This document shows positions 15,973 to 26,046 of a DNA stretch of 64,000 nucleotides, piece after piece. Source of the stretch: Streptomyces sp. R21. Its GTDB lineage: Bacteria; Actinomycetota; Actinomycetes; Streptomycetales; Streptomycetaceae. Position 1 is the stretch's first letter; every line of letters starts with the position of its first letter. Made by a program: the position numbers and the translations under genes. The notes below the pieces were generated by a model that saw only the letters and a list, made by a program, of their open reading frames with translations, made no database searches and had not been told where the DNA came from. The stretch spans positions 4,216,001 to 4,280,000 of the forward strand of contig NZ_CP163435.1 of assembly GCF_041051975.1 (NCBI RefSeq), written 5' to 3'.

Positions 15973-16007
15973 GAGAAGGGTGGGCACCCAGAGTGCCCAC
16001 CCTTCTC
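15973..16007. terminator. Bidirectional terminator
   Basis: A perfect 15-bp stem, GAGAAGGGTGGGCAC / GTGCCCACCCTTCTC, has loop CCAGA and lies between convergent genes. Confidence 0.88.
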
Positions 16008-16038
16008 GCCTGCTGGCTGCGGGCTCAGTTGTGCGCGT

Positions 16039-16305
16039 TCAGCGGCGCGAGTCGCCGAACAGGACGCGGTAGATGATCAGCAGCACGAGCGAGCCGCCGA
16101 TCGCGGCTGCCCAGGTGGTGCCGTCGTAGAACTGCTTGCTGATCGGATGGTCCAGCCAACGGGCGGATATCCAGCCGCCGATGAAAGCGCCCGCGACGCC
16201 TATGAGGGTCGTCCCGATGAAGCCGCCCGGGTCACGGCCCGGCAGCAGGAACTTGGCGATGGCTCCGGCCAACAGCCCCAGAATGATCCAGCTGATGATG
16301 CCCAT
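16039..16305 (-). CDS. GlsB/YeaQ/YmgE-type small membrane protein
   Basis: The protein has 88 residues and three hydrophobic segments: MGIISWIILGLLAGAIA, FIGTTLIGVAGAFIGGW and AAAIGGSLVLLIIY. The LLPGRDPGG loop is the signature of the transglycosylase-associated (GlsB/YeaQ) family of stress-related inner membrane proteins. The biochemical role of the family is not known. The ATG at 16305 matches the family start. The longer frame to 16572 is a shadow of the permease gene. Confidence 0.88.
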   Translation of the reverse strand: MGIISWIILGLLAGAIAKFLLPGRDPGGFIGTTLIGVAGAFIGGWISARWLDHPISKQFYDGTTWAAAIGGSLVLLIIYRVLFGDSRR

Positions 16306-16468
16306 GCCGTGAACCTGCCTCTCCGTACTGTGCCGTTGCTGTGCTCCTGCTCCGGCCCGGCTGTGTTCATGCGCTCTTACTGCTGGTTGTGCCGGTGTTG
16401 TTGTCCCGTTGCCGGGGAGGACGTCTCCGCGGCGGCTTCCGGTTGCGCTGATCAGTAGGGTGCGGTCC

Positions 16469-17749
16469 ATGACACAGTCCGGCGCGGGGCCGCGCGGTGA
16501 ACAGGGGCCCGGCGGGCCGCGGGCCGGTGCGGAGTTGCGGCGGACACTCGGGGCCGGGGACGCGGTCGTCATCGGTCTCGGGTCGATGATCGGTGCCGGG
16601 ATCTTCGCGGCCCTGGGACCCGCGGCCCGCGCTGCGGGGTCGGGGCTGCTGCTGGGCCTCGCCGTCGCCGCCGTGGTCGCCTACTGCAACGCGATGTCCT
16701 CGGCGCGGCTGGCCGCGATGTACCCCGCCTCGGGTGGCACCTACGTGTACGGGCGCGAGCGGCTCGGCGACTTCTGGGGCTACCTGGCGGGTTGGTCGTT
16801 CATCGTCGGTAAGACGGCCTCCTGTGCGGCGATGGCGCTCACGGTGGGGGCGTACGTCTGGCCGGGGCAGGCGCACGCGGTGGCGGTCGGTGCCGTGTTT
16901 GCGCTGACCGCGGTGAACTACGGCGGCGTACAGAAGTCGGCCTGGCTGACGCGGGTGATCGTGGCGGTGGTCCTCGCGGTCCTCGCTTCCGTGATGGTCG
17001 TCTGCCTCGGCTCCGGTGCCTCCGATGCCGGGCGGCTCGACGTCGGGCTCTCCGGCGGCGTGCTTCAGGCGGCCGGTCTGCTGTTCTTCGCGTTCGCCGG
17101 GTACGCGCGGATCGCGACACTCGGTGAAGAGGTACGGGATCCGGCGCGCACCATCCCCCGCGCGATCCCGTTGGCTCTGGGCATCGCGCTGGTGGTGTAC
17201 GCGGGTGTGGCGGTGGCTGTCCTTTCCGTGCTGGGGTCGGGTGGGCTCGGGCACGCGGCCGCGCCGCTGGCCGACGCGGCACGGGCGGCCGGTGCTCCGG
17301 GGCTCGTGCCGGTGGTGCGGGTGGGCGCCGCCGTGGCCGCGCTCGGCTCGCTCCTCGCTCTGATCCTGGGTGTCTCGCGGACGACGCTGGCCATGGCCCG
17401 GGACGGCCATCTGCCGGGCGCCCTGGCCGCCGTGCATCCGCGGTTCCAGGTGCCGCACCGGGCAGAGCTGGCCGTGGGCGCGGTGGTCGCCGTGCTGGCC
17501 GCGACGGTGGATGTGCGGGGCGCGATCGGGTTCTCCTCCTTCGGTGTGCTGGCGTACTACGCGGTGGCCAACTCGTCTGCGTGGACGCTCAGTTCCGCCC
17601 CGGCGTCACGGGTTGTGCCGGTCGTGGGGCTCGTCGGGTGCGTGGTACTGGCGTTCGCGCTGCCGGGGGTGTCGGTGGTCGTGGGCGCGGCTGTGCTTGC
17701 GGTGGGGGCGGCGGCGTACGGGGTACGGAAATGGGCGGCCGGGCGGTAG
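16469..17749 (+). CDS. APC-family amino acid permease
   Basis: The protein has 426 residues and about 12 membrane segments. Segment 1 begins GLGSMIGAGIFAALGP, the amino-acid/polyamine/organocation (APC) family signature for substrate-backbone binding. Segment 6 has LFFAFAGYARIATLGEEVRDP, also conserved in cationic-amino-acid-transporter-like members, where the Glu follows the helix break. It should carry an amino acid across the cytoplasmic membrane by proton coupling or exchange, but the substrate cannot be told. ATG 16469 is used because the preceding residues are basic shadow. It is divergent from the GlsB-type gene. Confidence 0.87.
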   Translation: MTQSGAGPRGEQGPGGPRAGAELRRTLGAGDAVVIGLGSMIGAGIFAALGPAARAAGSGLLLGLAVAAVVAYCNAMSSARLAAMYPASGGTYVYGRERLGDFWGYLAGWSFIVGKTASCAAMALTVGAYVWPGQAHAVAVGAVFALTAVNYGGVQKSAWLTRVIVAVVLAVLASVMVVCLGSGASDAGRLDVGLSGGVLQAAGLLFFAFAGYARIATLGEEVRDPARTIPRAIPLALGIALVVYAGVAVAVLSVLGSGGLGHAAAPLADAARAAGAPGLVPVVRVGAAVAALGSLLALILGVSRTTLAMARDGHLPGALAAVHPRFQVPHRAELAVGAVVAVLAATVDVRGAIGFSSFGVLAYYAVANSSAWTLSSAPASRVVPVVGLVGCVVLAFALPGVSVVVGAAVLAVGAAAYGVRKWAAGR

Positions 17750-17794
17750 CTGCCGAGCCTCGGTCAGACGTCGGGATGTGCCCGCGAGCGTCGG

Positions 17795-18361
17795 CTACGA
17801 CCTCTGCGCCGGCACCGTGCGTATCCGGAAGTCGGGCCAAGGCGCCATGTCCACCTCGTCGTTGGACTCCTCGTACCAGCCCGTGCCGTCGAGCCAGGTG
17901 CGCAGCCAGTCCGCGAGGGCCGGTGCGTCCACGTACCAGGCGTGGTCGGCCTCGGCGGCGTTCGGCTCGAAGAGCAGGACCGTGGCCTCCGGGCTGTGGC
18001 AGTCCACGCACGCGTACATGCCGCAGCCCCAGTGGGATATCGGCAGAACGCCCTCCGGCCAGGGCCAGTCGGGGTCCTTGCGGCCGCTCTTGCGGTTGGC
18101 GAGGTACTGCGGGACCGCGGCGGGTTCGCCCGACGGGTGACTGTCGAGCAGGGGCAGCAGGCCGTACTCCGGGCCGAATCCGCCGTCCCCTATCCGCGCA
18201 TAGAGCGAAGCGAGCAGAGAAGGCAGGGCAAAGCCCAGGACGGCCTCGGCGCGGGCGAGCGCAGCGGCGTCCACGGGCTCGGGCAGTGAAGGCCAGCCCC
18301 ACGGGCGGGTGTTGTGGGCCTCGGCTGTCACCCTGTCCAGCAACTGCTCGATCTCGGTCAT
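17795..18361 (-). CDS. SMI1/KNR4 (SUKH) family protein
   Basis: The protein has 188 residues. LPEPVDAAALARAEAVLGFALPSLLASLYARIGDGGFGPEYGLLPL is split here to show the SUKH pattern: IEQLLDRV, then a conserved P-E/A-x-LG-F-x-LP-L, then GDGGFGPEYG. SUKH proteins include many immunity proteins of polymorphic toxin systems as well as housekeeping adaptors. No toxin gene is adjacent, so the role here is open. The protein is soluble. It converges on the permease gene with 45 bases between. Confidence 0.78.
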   Translation of the reverse strand: MTEIEQLLDRVTAEAHNTRPWGWPSLPEPVDAAALARAEAVLGFALPSLLASLYARIGDGGFGPEYGLLPLLDSHPSGEPAAVPQYLANRKSGRKDPDWPWPEGVLPISHWGCGMYACVDCHSPEATVLLFEPNAAEADHAWYVDAPALADWLRTWLDGTGWYEESNDEVDMAPWPDFRIRTVPAQRS

Positions 18362-18458
18362 GGATTCATGATGCAGCGCGGCACTGACAATCGGGCAGCC
18401 TGTGGATAACTCTGCGCCGCCGCGGCGTACGACGTGTGGCGCGGCCCCGGCCGACCCG

Positions 18459-18851
18459 CTAGCGGCTGGCGAACGGCTCGTCGGTGCGCACGATTTCGCG
18501 GCCCAGGGGCAGCAGCGAGACCGGGATGAGCTTGAAGTTGGCGATGCCGAACGGGATGCCGATGATCGTGACGCACAGGGCGATGCCGGTGACGATGTGC
18601 GCGATGGCGAGCCACCAGCCCGCGAGGATCAGCCACAGAACGTTGCCGATGCAGGAGGGGGCGCCCGCGTCACGGCGCTCGACCGTCGTATAGCCGAAGG
18701 GCCACAGGGCGTAGACGCCGATACGGAACGCGGCGATGCCGAACGGGATGCCGATGATCGTGATGCACAGCAGCACACCCGCGGCCAGGTATCCGAGGAA
18801 CAGCCAGAAGCCGCTCAGGACGAGCCAAATGACGTTCAGGATGGTTTTCAC
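18459..18851 (-). CDS. YccF-domain inner membrane protein
   Basis: The protein has 130 residues and contains two copies of the YccF motif, each with a hydrophobic hairpin and the phrase [10 protein letters not shown] (residues about 31-40 and 92-101). Four membrane segments are likely. The function of the family is unknown. Its start codon overlaps the stop codon of htpX by four bases (ATGA), so it is translated with the protease and may act in the same membrane-stress context. Confidence 0.88.
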   Translation of the reverse strand: MKTILNVIWLVLSGFWLFLGYLAAGVLLCITIIGIPFGIAAFRIGVYALWPFGYTTVERRDAGAPSCIGNVLWLILAGWWLAIAHIVTGIALCVTIIGIPFGIANFKLIPVSLLPLGREIVRTDEPFASR

Positions 18852-19711
18852 TGAGGACGACCTGCCATCTTCTCGAGCCGGGCGATGCGCTCCGCCATCG
18901 GCGGGTGTGTGGAGAACATCTTCGACATTCCCTGTCCGGGGCGGAAGGGGTTCGCGATCATCATGTGGCTCGCGGTCTCGATGCGCGGCTCGGGAGGCAG
19001 CGGCAGTTGCTTGGTGCCCGCGTCGAGTTTGCGCAGCGCGCTTGCCAGGGCGAGCGGGTCGCCGGTGAGCTGGGCGCCGGACGCGTCCGCCTCGTACTCC
19101 CTGGAGCGGCTGATGGCGAGCCGGATGAGGGACGCGGCGATCGGGCCGAGGATGACGATCAGCAGCATGCCCAGGATGCCGGGGCCGTCGTCGTCGTTGG
19201 AGCGGCCGATCGGGATCAGCCAGGCGAAGTTGACCAGGAACAGGATGACGGAAGCGAGGGCGCCGGCGACCGACGAGATGAGGATGTCGCGGTTGTAGAC
19301 GTGGCTGAGCTCGTGACCGATGACTCCGCGCAGTTCACGCTCGTCCAGAATGCGCAGGATGCCGTCGGTACAGCACACGGCCGCGTTGCGCGGGTTGCGG
19401 CCGGTCGCGAAGGCGTTCGGCGCCTCGGTCGGCGAGATGTACAGGCGTGGCATGGGCTGGCGGGCCTGTGTGGAGAGTTCGCGGACCATCCGGTAGAGGG
19501 CCGGGGCCTCGAACTCGCTCACCGGGCGCGCACGCATCGCGCGTAGAGCCAGTTTGTCGCTGTTCCAGTACGCGTACGCGTTGGTGCCGATCGCTACGAA
19601 GAGCGCGACGAAGAGGCCGGTACGCCCGAAGAAGCTGCCGATGACGATGATGAGTGCGGACAGTCCCCCGAGGAGTACGGCGGTCCTGAGCCCGTTGTGC
19701 CGGCGGTGCAC
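18848..19711 (-). CDS. htpX: Zinc metalloprotease HtpX
   Basis: The protein has 287 residues with GTG start at 19711 and GGAGGG upstream. Two N-terminal membrane segments (about residues 11-48) are followed by the M48 peptidase domain. HELSH at 133-137 binds zinc, [11 protein letters not shown] supplies the third ligand Glu, and two more hydrophobic segments lie between them. HtpX degrades misfolded membrane proteins from the cytoplasmic side. It heads a two-gene unit with the YccF gene. The longer ATG frame at 19771 is rejected because the GTG has the ribosome-binding site and gives the usual family length. Confidence 0.93.
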   Translation of the reverse strand: MHRRHNGLRTAVLLGGLSALIIVIGSFFGRTGLFVALFVAIGTNAYAYWNSDKLALRAMRARPVSEFEAPALYRMVRELSTQARQPMPRLYISPTEAPNAFATGRNPRNAAVCCTDGILRILDERELRGVIGHELSHVYNRDILISSVAGALASVILFLVNFAWLIPIGRSNDDDGPGILGMLLIVILGPIAASLIRLAISRSREYEADASGAQLTGDPLALASALRKLDAGTKQLPLPPEPRIETASHMMIANPFRPGQGMSKMFSTHPPMAERIARLEKMAGRPQ

Positions 19712-19840
19712 GGTACGCCCTCCAAGTGGTGCGGCAGGGGAACCCTTTGCCTGCTGATGCTCTGCTTCCACTCTTCAGTGGACCCTCCCGTACTGGTCAA
19801 CGCCAGGCGGGGAGCGCTAGTTCCCTTGTGCGGGCGCCGA

Positions 19841-19885
19841 CGCGCGTGGGCCGTCCGGGTGACTAGGCAGGACGGGCCACGCGCG
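19841..19885 (-). terminator. Terminator of the nuo operon
   Basis: A 16-bp stem with one mismatch (CGCGCGTGGGCCGTCC with its near-complement) and a 13-base loop begins 26 bases past the nuoN stop. Confidence 0.75.
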
Positions 19886-19911
19886 CGTGAAGGGTGTTTT
19901 GGCGGGACGGT

Positions 19912-21414
19912 TCAGAACAGGCCGGTGTCCGCCGAGAAGCGCAGGATCAGCTGGGGCGCCCCGGACAGGGCGATCCCCAGGAGCGCGGTCAGCGCGATGG
20001 CGACCGTGAGCGGGGCCGGCACGCGGTGCTTCTCGGGCTCGCCCTCGGGAGCGCGGAACAGCAGGGTCGTCCACTGGAGGTAGTAGAAGAGGGCGATCAC
20101 GACGTTGACGGCCATGACCACGGCCAGCCAGCCGAGTCCCGCGTCGACGGCCGCCGAGAAGACGGTGACCTTGGCGAAGAGGCCGATGATGCCCGGCGGC
20201 AGCCCGGCCAGGCACAGCAGGAAGAAGCCGAGGATCAGGGCGGCCAGCGGGTTCGAGGCGTACAGGCCGCGGTAGTCGCTGATGCGGTTCAGGACCTTCG
20301 TGCGGCCGACGAGGGCGGCGACGGCGAAGGCGCCGAGGTTCACTGCCGCGTACATCAGGGCGTACGCGACGGTGGAGCCGATGGCCTTCTCGGCGTCCTT
20401 GGAGTAGGCGGCGGAGGCGATCGGCACCAGGAGGTAGCCGGCCTGGCCGACGGAGGACCAGGCGAGCAGCCGCACTGCGCTGTACGCGCGCGTGGCCTGC
20501 TGCCGCAGGGCGCCGACGTTGCCGACGGTCATGGTGAGGGCGGCCAGCGCTGCGAGCGCGGGGCCCCATACGTCGGCGTACGACGGGAAGGCGACGACGG
20601 TGACGAGGATCAGCCCGGAGAAGCCGACCGCCTTGCCGACGACCGACAGGTAGGCGGCGATCGGCAGAGGCGCCCCTACGTAGGTGTCGGGCACCCAGAA
20701 GTGGAAGGGCACTGCGGCCGTCTTGAAGGCGAAGCCGACGAGGGTGAGGACGACGCCCGCCTGGGCGAGGGTGTGGAACTGTCCGTCGACATGCTGGATC
20801 TTGTCCGCGATCTCGGTGAGGTAGAGGGTGCCGGTCGTCGCGTAGACGAAGCTGACCCCCATGAGGCTCACGGCGGTCGCGGTGACGGAGGACAGGAAGA
20901 ACTTCAGGGCCGCTTCGGAGGACTTCTTGTCGCCGTGCTTGATGCCGACGAGGGCGAAGGCGGGCAGGGAGGCGACTTCGAGGGCGACGATGAGGGTCGC
21001 GAGGTCGCGTGAGGCGGGGAGCAGTGCGGCGCCCGCGGCCGAGGAGAGCAGCAGGAACCAGAACTCCCCTTCGGGGAGTTCCTTGTCGGCGTCCTTGAGG
21101 GCGGTGACCGACAGCAGGGCCGCGAGGAGTGCGCCGCCGAGGACCAGGAACTGGATGACGAGGGTGAAACGGTCCGCCGTGTAACTGCAGAGGTCCGTGT
21201 CGCCTGTCAGGCAGAAGGTGGCGCGGTCGCCGTCCAGGAGGGGCAGCAGCAGGAGTGCGGACGCGGCGAGGCCCGCGATCGACACCCAGCCGAGCACGGC
21301 TTTCTTGCCGTCGTCGATGAAGAGGTCGGCGACGAGCACACCGAGTCCGACGACCGCGATGAGGGTGGGCGGCGCGATCGCCAGCCAGTCGACGGACTGG
21401 ACGAGGGAGCTCAT
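19912..21414 (-). CDS. nuoN: NADH-quinone oxidoreductase subunit N
   Basis: The protein has 500 residues, an antiporter-like membrane subunit of complex I. It has about 14 membrane helices. The conserved core contains FKTAAVPFHFWVPDTYVGAPLPIAAYLSV, given here as FKTAAVPFHFW plus PDTYVGAP, which holds the key Lys/His channel residues. It also has LAWSSVGQAGYLL. It pumps protons as part of the membrane arm. It is the last gene of the operon and its ATG overlaps the nuoM stop by four bases. Confidence 0.92.
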   Translation of the reverse strand: MSSLVQSVDWLAIAPPTLIAVVGLGVLVADLFIDDGKKAVLGWVSIAGLAASALLLLPLLDGDRATFCLTGDTDLCSYTADRFTLVIQFLVLGGALLAALLSVTALKDADKELPEGEFWFLLLSSAAGAALLPASRDLATLIVALEVASLPAFALVGIKHGDKKSSEAALKFFLSSVTATAVSLMGVSFVYATTGTLYLTEIADKIQHVDGQFHTLAQAGVVLTLVGFAFKTAAVPFHFWVPDTYVGAPLPIAAYLSVVGKAVGFSGLILVTVVAFPSYADVWGPALAALAALTMTVGNVGALRQQATRAYSAVRLLAWSSVGQAGYLLVPIASAAYSKDAEKAIGSTVAYALMYAAVNLGAFAVAALVGRTKVLNRISDYRGLYASNPLAALILGFFLLCLAGLPPGIIGLFAKVTVFSAAVDAGLGWLAVVMAVNVVIALFYYLQWTTLLFRAPEGEPEKHRVPAPLTVAIALTALLGIALSGAPQLILRFSADTGLF

Positions 21415-22988
21415 CGGGTGCCTCCTGAGAGGAGCTGCTGCACGGCCGGGTCGGTGAGGCCGAGGAGGGCCTTGGGCCAGAGCCCGGCGACGACGGTGAG
21501 GGCGACGAGCGGCGTCCAGGCCGCGAACTCGTAACTCTGGACGTCGGCGAGCTGCGGGGCGCCGGGCTGCGGAGTGGCGCCCATGCAGACACGGCGGACG
21601 ACGACGAGCATGTACGCGGCGGTGAGGAGCGTGCCGAAGGCGGCGATCGCCATGAACGTGAGGAACGCGGGGCGGCTGAGGTCGTCGGCGGGCTTGAACG
21701 CGCCGAACAGCGCCAGCATCTCGCCCCAGAACCCGGCGAGGCCCGGCAGGCCGAGCGAGGCGACGGCGCCGAAGGCGATGAGGCCGCCGAGGCGCGGGGC
21801 CTTGCCGTACAGGGCGGCGCCGGTCTCCTCGGCGAGGGTGTCGAGGTCGGTGGTGCCGGTCCGGTCCTTCAGCGCGCCGACGAGGAAGAAGAGGAGGCCG
21901 GTGATGAGGCCGTGCGCGATGTTGGCGAAGAGCGCGCCGTTCACGCCGGTCGGGGTCATCGTCGCGATGCCGAGCAGCACGAAGCCCATGTGGCCGACGG
22001 AGGAGTACGCGATGAGTCGCTTGAGATCGCCCTTCGCGCCCCGTTTGGCGAGGGCCAGGCAGGCCAGGGATCCGTAGATGATCCCGACGACGGCGAAGGC
22101 GGCGAGGTAGGGCGCGAAGGTGCGCAGGCCGTCGGGCGCGATCGGCAGCAGAATCCGGACGAACCCGTACGTACCCATCTTCAGCAGTACACCGGCCAGC
22201 AGGACCGAGCCGACGGTCGGCGCGGCGGTGTGCGCGTCCGGCAGCCAGCTGTGCAACGGCCACATCGGCGTCTTGACCGCGAGCCCGATTCCGATCGCCA
22301 AAACGGCGATGACCTGCACGGATGTGGTCAGCCCGCGGCCGTTGTCAGTGGCGAGTGCCACCATGTCGAATGTGCCGGACTTGATTCCGATCAGGAGCAG
22401 GCCCAGCAGCATGACGACCGAACCGAGCAGCGTGTACAGGATGAACTTCCAGGCAGCGGCCTGGCGTTCCGCACCGCCCCACCGGGCGATGAGGAAGTAC
22501 ATCGGGATGAGCACCATCTCGAACGCGAGGAAGAACAGCAGCAGGTCGAGGACGGCGAAGGTCGCGAGGGTGCCGGACTCGAGGACGAGCAGCAGGGCGA
22601 CGAATGCCTTCGGGGTCGGACCCGCGGGCATCTTGAAGTAGCTGTAGAGCGCGCAGAGGAAGGTCAGCAGCGCGGTCAGGACCAGAAGGGGGAGGGAAAT
22701 GCCGTCGATGCCGAGGTGGATCCGCACGTCGAGTGCGGGGATCCAGCTGATGTCCGTCGTGGCCTGCATCTTCGACGGGTGGTCGTGGTCGAAGCCGAGC
22801 GCGAGGACGATCGCGGCGATGAGCACCGCGCCGGTGACGACCATGCCGTGCCGCAGCACGGCCTGCTCGGGCGACTTCCCCTTCAGCCCGGGCGGGGCGG
22901 GCAGGAGAGCCGCGACGGCCCCGATGAGCGGGCCGACGACGATGAATGCCAGAAGGATCTGCATCACGGACTCGTTGATATCGATCAC
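21411..22988 (-). CDS. nuoM: NADH-quinone oxidoreductase subunit M
   Basis: The protein has 525 residues with 14 predicted membrane helices. The proton-translocation core is visible in GLAVKTPMWPLHSWLPDAH and in LIAYSSVGHMGFVLLGI. FLAFEMVLIPMYFLI carries the conserved Glu of helix 5. The GTG start at 22988 lies 6 bases after the nuoL stop and the stop overlaps nuoN, so translation is coupled. It forms part of the membrane arm of the complex I-like enzyme encoded by this operon. Confidence 0.92.
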   Translation of the reverse strand: MIDINESVMQILLAFIVVGPLIGAVAALLPAPPGLKGKSPEQAVLRHGMVVTGAVLIAAIVLALGFDHDHPSKMQATTDISWIPALDVRIHLGIDGISLPLLVLTALLTFLCALYSYFKMPAGPTPKAFVALLLVLESGTLATFAVLDLLLFFLAFEMVLIPMYFLIARWGGAERQAAAWKFILYTLLGSVVMLLGLLLIGIKSGTFDMVALATDNGRGLTTSVQVIAVLAIGIGLAVKTPMWPLHSWLPDAHTAAPTVGSVLLAGVLLKMGTYGFVRILLPIAPDGLRTFAPYLAAFAVVGIIYGSLACLALAKRGAKGDLKRLIAYSSVGHMGFVLLGIATMTPTGVNGALFANIAHGLITGLLFFLVGALKDRTGTTDLDTLAEETGAALYGKAPRLGGLIAFGAVASLGLPGLAGFWGEMLALFGAFKPADDLSRPAFLTFMAIAAFGTLLTAAYMLVVVRRVCMGATPQPGAPQLADVQSYEFAAWTPLVALTVVAGLWPKALLGLTDPAVQQLLSGGTR

Positions 22989-22994
22989 GCCTGC

Positions 22995-24986
22995 TCACGC
23001 TCCGGTGGCGACGAGGAGGGCGGCGACCACCAGGACGACGGTGCCGGCGAGCAGCGCGCTCACATAGGTCTGCACATTGCCGGTCTGGGCGCGCCGTACG
23101 GCGGCGCCGAGCCAGCGGGGTAGGGCGCCCGCGCCCCGTACGTAGGTGTCGACGACCTCGCGGTCGAGGAAGCGCACCAGTGCTGCGGCGGCCTGGACCG
23201 GGCGGACGAAGAGCGCCGTGTACACGGCGTCGACGTGGAAGCCGACGGCCGCGTGGCGGTGCAGTGGGCCGAGCAGCAGCCGGCCCGGATCCGCCGGGTC
23301 GGGTGCGGAGGCCACGTCTCCGTACGCGGGTGCGTGGCTCGCGATGGCCTCGGCCTCGACCAGTCCGCCGTCGGCCTCGGGGTGGGCCGCGACCGCGCCC
23401 AGCGGGGCGCTGGCCGCGAGCGCGGTCGTGTGCCGCCAGGCTCCGTAGGTGACGAGCCCGCCGACCAGGGCGAGCCCGGTGCCGAGGACGGATGTGGTGA
23501 GGACGGGCGTCAGATCGCGGCCGTCGAACCAGCCGGGCAGCGGGCCGTACGCCAGGCCGAAGGCCAGGGACGGCACTGCCAGCACCCACAGCGTCACGGT
23601 CATGGTGAGCGGCTGCCTCCCGTGGTCGGGGGCCTCGGCGCCCCGGCCGCGGAAGGCCAGCAGCCAGAGGCGGGTGGCGTACGCGGCGGTGAGGACGGCG
23701 GTGATCAGACCGGCGACGAGGACGATCCAGCCGGCGGCACCGGGGGCGTGCTCGGTGTGGCCGGTGGCCACGTGCTCGGCGGCACCGAGGACGGCTTCCT
23801 TGGAGAAGAAACCGCTGAACGGCGGGATCGCGGCGAGGGCGAGCAGCGCCACGGTCATCGTCCAGTAGGCGTCGGGGACGCGGGCGCGCAGGTCCTTCAT
23901 ACGGGACATGGCGGCCAGCGAGTTGGTGCCGGAGGCGTGGATGATCACGCCGGCCGCGAGGAACAGGAGCGCCTTGAAGGCGCCGTGCGACAGGAGGTGG
24001 AAGACGGCGGCACCGCGGTCGCCGACGGCGAGGGCGCCGGCCATGTAGCCGAGTTGGCCGATCGTCGAGTACGCGAGGACACGCTTGATGTCGTCCTGGG
24101 CGAGAGCGGCGAGCGCCGAACCCGCCATCGTGACCGCGGCCATGACGGCGAGGACGACCATCGCGGCCGAGGAGGCCTGGAAGACGGGAAGGAGCCGGGC
24201 GATGAAGTAGACACCGGCGGCGACCATCGTCGCGGCGTGGATCAGCGCGGAGACGGGTGTGGGACCCGCCATCGCGTCGGGGAGCCAGGTGTGCAGCGGG
24301 AACAGCGCCGACTTGCCCGCCACGCCCGCCAGAAGCAGCAGGGCGATCAGCGTCGGGTGGTCGATCCCGCCGCTTGCCACCGCACCGAGGACCTTCGTGA
24401 TGCGGAAGGACCCGGCGTCGGTGGCCAGGGCGAACAGGCCGATGAGGAAGGGGACGTCGCCGAGCTTCGTGACCAGGAAGGCCTTGATCGAGGCGGCGCG
24501 GGCTTCGGGGGTCTCCCAGTAGTGGCCGACCAGGAAGTACGAGCAGATGCCCATGATCTCCCAGCCGACCAGGAGCACGATCAGGTCGCCGGAGTAGACG
24601 ACGAGCAGCATCGCGGAGGTGAAGAGGGAGACGAGGGCGGCGTACGAGGGGTAGCGCGGGTCGTCGCGCAGGTAGCCCGTCGAGTAGATCTGCACGCAGG
24701 ACGCGACCAGGCCGACCAGGACGGCGACGAGGGCGGCGAAACCGTCGATGTGCAGGGCGAGTTCGATCGGGACCGAGCCGGTGGGTGTCAGCTCGGTGGC
24801 GGCGTCGATCGCCTGGTGACCGCCCTGGCGTACGGCGACCAGCACGGCGAGGACGAGCGCGGTGAGGGTCGGCAGGACGGCGAGGGGGCGTACGAAGCCC
24901 GGGGCCGTGCGGCCGAGGAGGAGTCCCGCCGCGGAGCCCAGGAACGGAAGGAGGGGGACGAGGACGGCGAGGGTGGTCGTGGTCAC
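22995..24986 (-). CDS. nuoL: NADH-quinone oxidoreductase subunit L
   Basis: The protein has 663 residues, the distal antiporter-like subunit. Conserved segments are [50 protein letters not shown] (quoted in parts: [14 protein letters not shown] and [13 protein letters not shown]) and [12 protein letters not shown]. The long lateral helix characteristic of NuoL should lie in the last third, where a charged linker of about 60 residues precedes the final segments. GTG start overlaps the nuoK stop (GTGA). Confidence 0.92.
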   Translation of the reverse strand: MTTTTLAVLVPLLPFLGSAAGLLLGRTAPGFVRPLAVLPTLTALVLAVLVAVRQGGHQAIDAATELTPTGSVPIELALHIDGFAALVAVLVGLVASCVQIYSTGYLRDDPRYPSYAALVSLFTSAMLLVVYSGDLIVLLVGWEIMGICSYFLVGHYWETPEARAASIKAFLVTKLGDVPFLIGLFALATDAGSFRITKVLGAVASGGIDHPTLIALLLLAGVAGKSALFPLHTWLPDAMAGPTPVSALIHAATMVAAGVYFIARLLPVFQASSAAMVVLAVMAAVTMAGSALAALAQDDIKRVLAYSTIGQLGYMAGALAVGDRGAAVFHLLSHGAFKALLFLAAGVIIHASGTNSLAAMSRMKDLRARVPDAYWTMTVALLALAAIPPFSGFFSKEAVLGAAEHVATGHTEHAPGAAGWIVLVAGLITAVLTAAYATRLWLLAFRGRGAEAPDHGRQPLTMTVTLWVLAVPSLAFGLAYGPLPGWFDGRDLTPVLTTSVLGTGLALVGGLVTYGAWRHTTALAASAPLGAVAAHPEADGGLVEAEAIASHAPAYGDVASAPDPADPGRLLLGPLHRHAAVGFHVDAVYTALFVRPVQAAAALVRFLDREVVDTYVRGAGALPRWLGAAVRRAQTGNVQTYVSALLAGTVVLVVAALLVATGA

Positions 24987-25348
24987 GCGGTGGCCTCAGC
25001 CTTCTCGGCCGCGGGTGCGCCACTGTCGGGGCCCTCGGCGGTGTCGCGGAGCTTGTCGATGTCCGAGGTGCCGCGATTGCGGTACACGGCGAGGACGATC
25101 GCCAGGCCGATGCCGATCTCGGCGGCGGCGATGGTGATGGTGAACAGGGTCAGTGCCTGGCCGGAGTGCAGGGTGTCGCGGGCGGCCTTGGAGAGCCAGA
25201 CGTCGAAGGCGACGAGGTTCAGGTTGACGGCGTTGAGCATCAGCTCGACGGACATGAGGACCAGGATCGCGTTGCGGCGGGCGAGGACTCCGTACAGGCC
25301 CGTGCAGAAGAGGAGGGCGGAGAGCACGGCGGGATAGGCGAGGTGCAT
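24983..25348 (-). CDS. nuoK: NADH-quinone oxidoreductase subunit K
   Basis: The protein has 121 residues and three membrane helices. Both buried Glu positions needed for proton transfer are present: [10 protein letters not shown] in helix 2 and [11 protein letters not shown] in helix 3. The C terminus has about 25 extra charged residues compared with the usual 100-residue protein. The ATG shares one base with the nuoJ stop. Confidence 0.93.
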   Translation of the reverse strand: MHLAYPAVLSALLFCTGLYGVLARRNAILVLMSVELMLNAVNLNLVAFDVWLSKAARDTLHSGQALTLFTITIAAAEIGIGLAIVLAVYRNRGTSDIDKLRDTAEGPDSGAPAAEKAEATA

Positions 25349-26046
25349 CAGCGGGTCCCTTCCTTGGCCGGGGACTGCCCGTCGGAGGCGTCCGTACGGC
25401 TCGGGGTGCCGCCTCCGGCAGGGGCGTCGGTGCCGGTCCCGGCGCCCGGGCGGGCCGTGGCGTCCGCCTTCGCCTTGCGGGAGAGGACGATCGCGCCGAC
25501 GAGGGCGGCGAGGAGGAGGACCGAGAGGGCTTCGAAGGGAAGCACCCAGTTCTGGAAGAGGCTCGCTCCGGTCACGGCTGTGGAGCCGGCGGCGGCGCCG
25601 TCCAGGTCGACCCAGGTCGTACGGAAGGCGTCGACGACGACCCAGATCAGGGCAGCGGCCGCGGCGACAGCCACGGTCAGGGCCGCCCAGCGGTTACCGG
25701 AGTCGGCGTCCGGAGAGCGGCCGATGGGGGCCCTGGTGAGCATCAGACCGAAGAGGAGGAGGACGACGACGGAACCGACGTAGATGAGGACCTGCACCCA
25801 GGCGATGAACTCGGCGGTGAGGAGGAGGTATTCGACGGCGAGGCCGCCGAGCGCCACCACCAGCCACAGGGCGGCGTGCACCAGCTGCTTGGTGGTGACG
25901 GTGACGATCGCGGCGCCGAAGGTGACCAGGCCGACGAGGAGGAAGGCGATCTCGACGCCGGTCGGCGAGAGGAAGCCGTGGCTCTCGGCGGCGGTGGTGG
26001 TCGCGGCCCGCGCCGCGGCGGCCGTTGCTGCTGCTGCGAGGCTCAC
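25348..26046 (-). CDS. nuoJ: NADH-quinone oxidoreductase subunit J
   Basis: The protein has 232 residues with five membrane segments. The conserved segment [25 protein letters not shown], shown in parts as [16 protein letters not shown], includes the pi-bulge helix 3 region. An N-terminal Ala/Thr-rich stretch of about 25 residues and a polar C-terminal tail of about 40 residues flank the core. The GTG start overlaps the nuoI stop (GTGA). Confidence 0.92.
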   Translation of the reverse strand: MSLAAAATAAAARAATTTAAESHGFLSPTGVEIAFLLVGLVTFGAAIVTVTTKQLVHAALWLVVALGGLAVEYLLLTAEFIAWVQVLIYVGSVVVLLLFGLMLTRAPIGRSPDADSGNRWAALTVAVAAAAALIWVVVDAFRTTWVDLDGAAAGSTAVTGASLFQNWVLPFEALSVLLLAALVGAIVLSRKAKADATARPGAGTGTDAPAGGGTPSRTDASDGQSPAKEGTR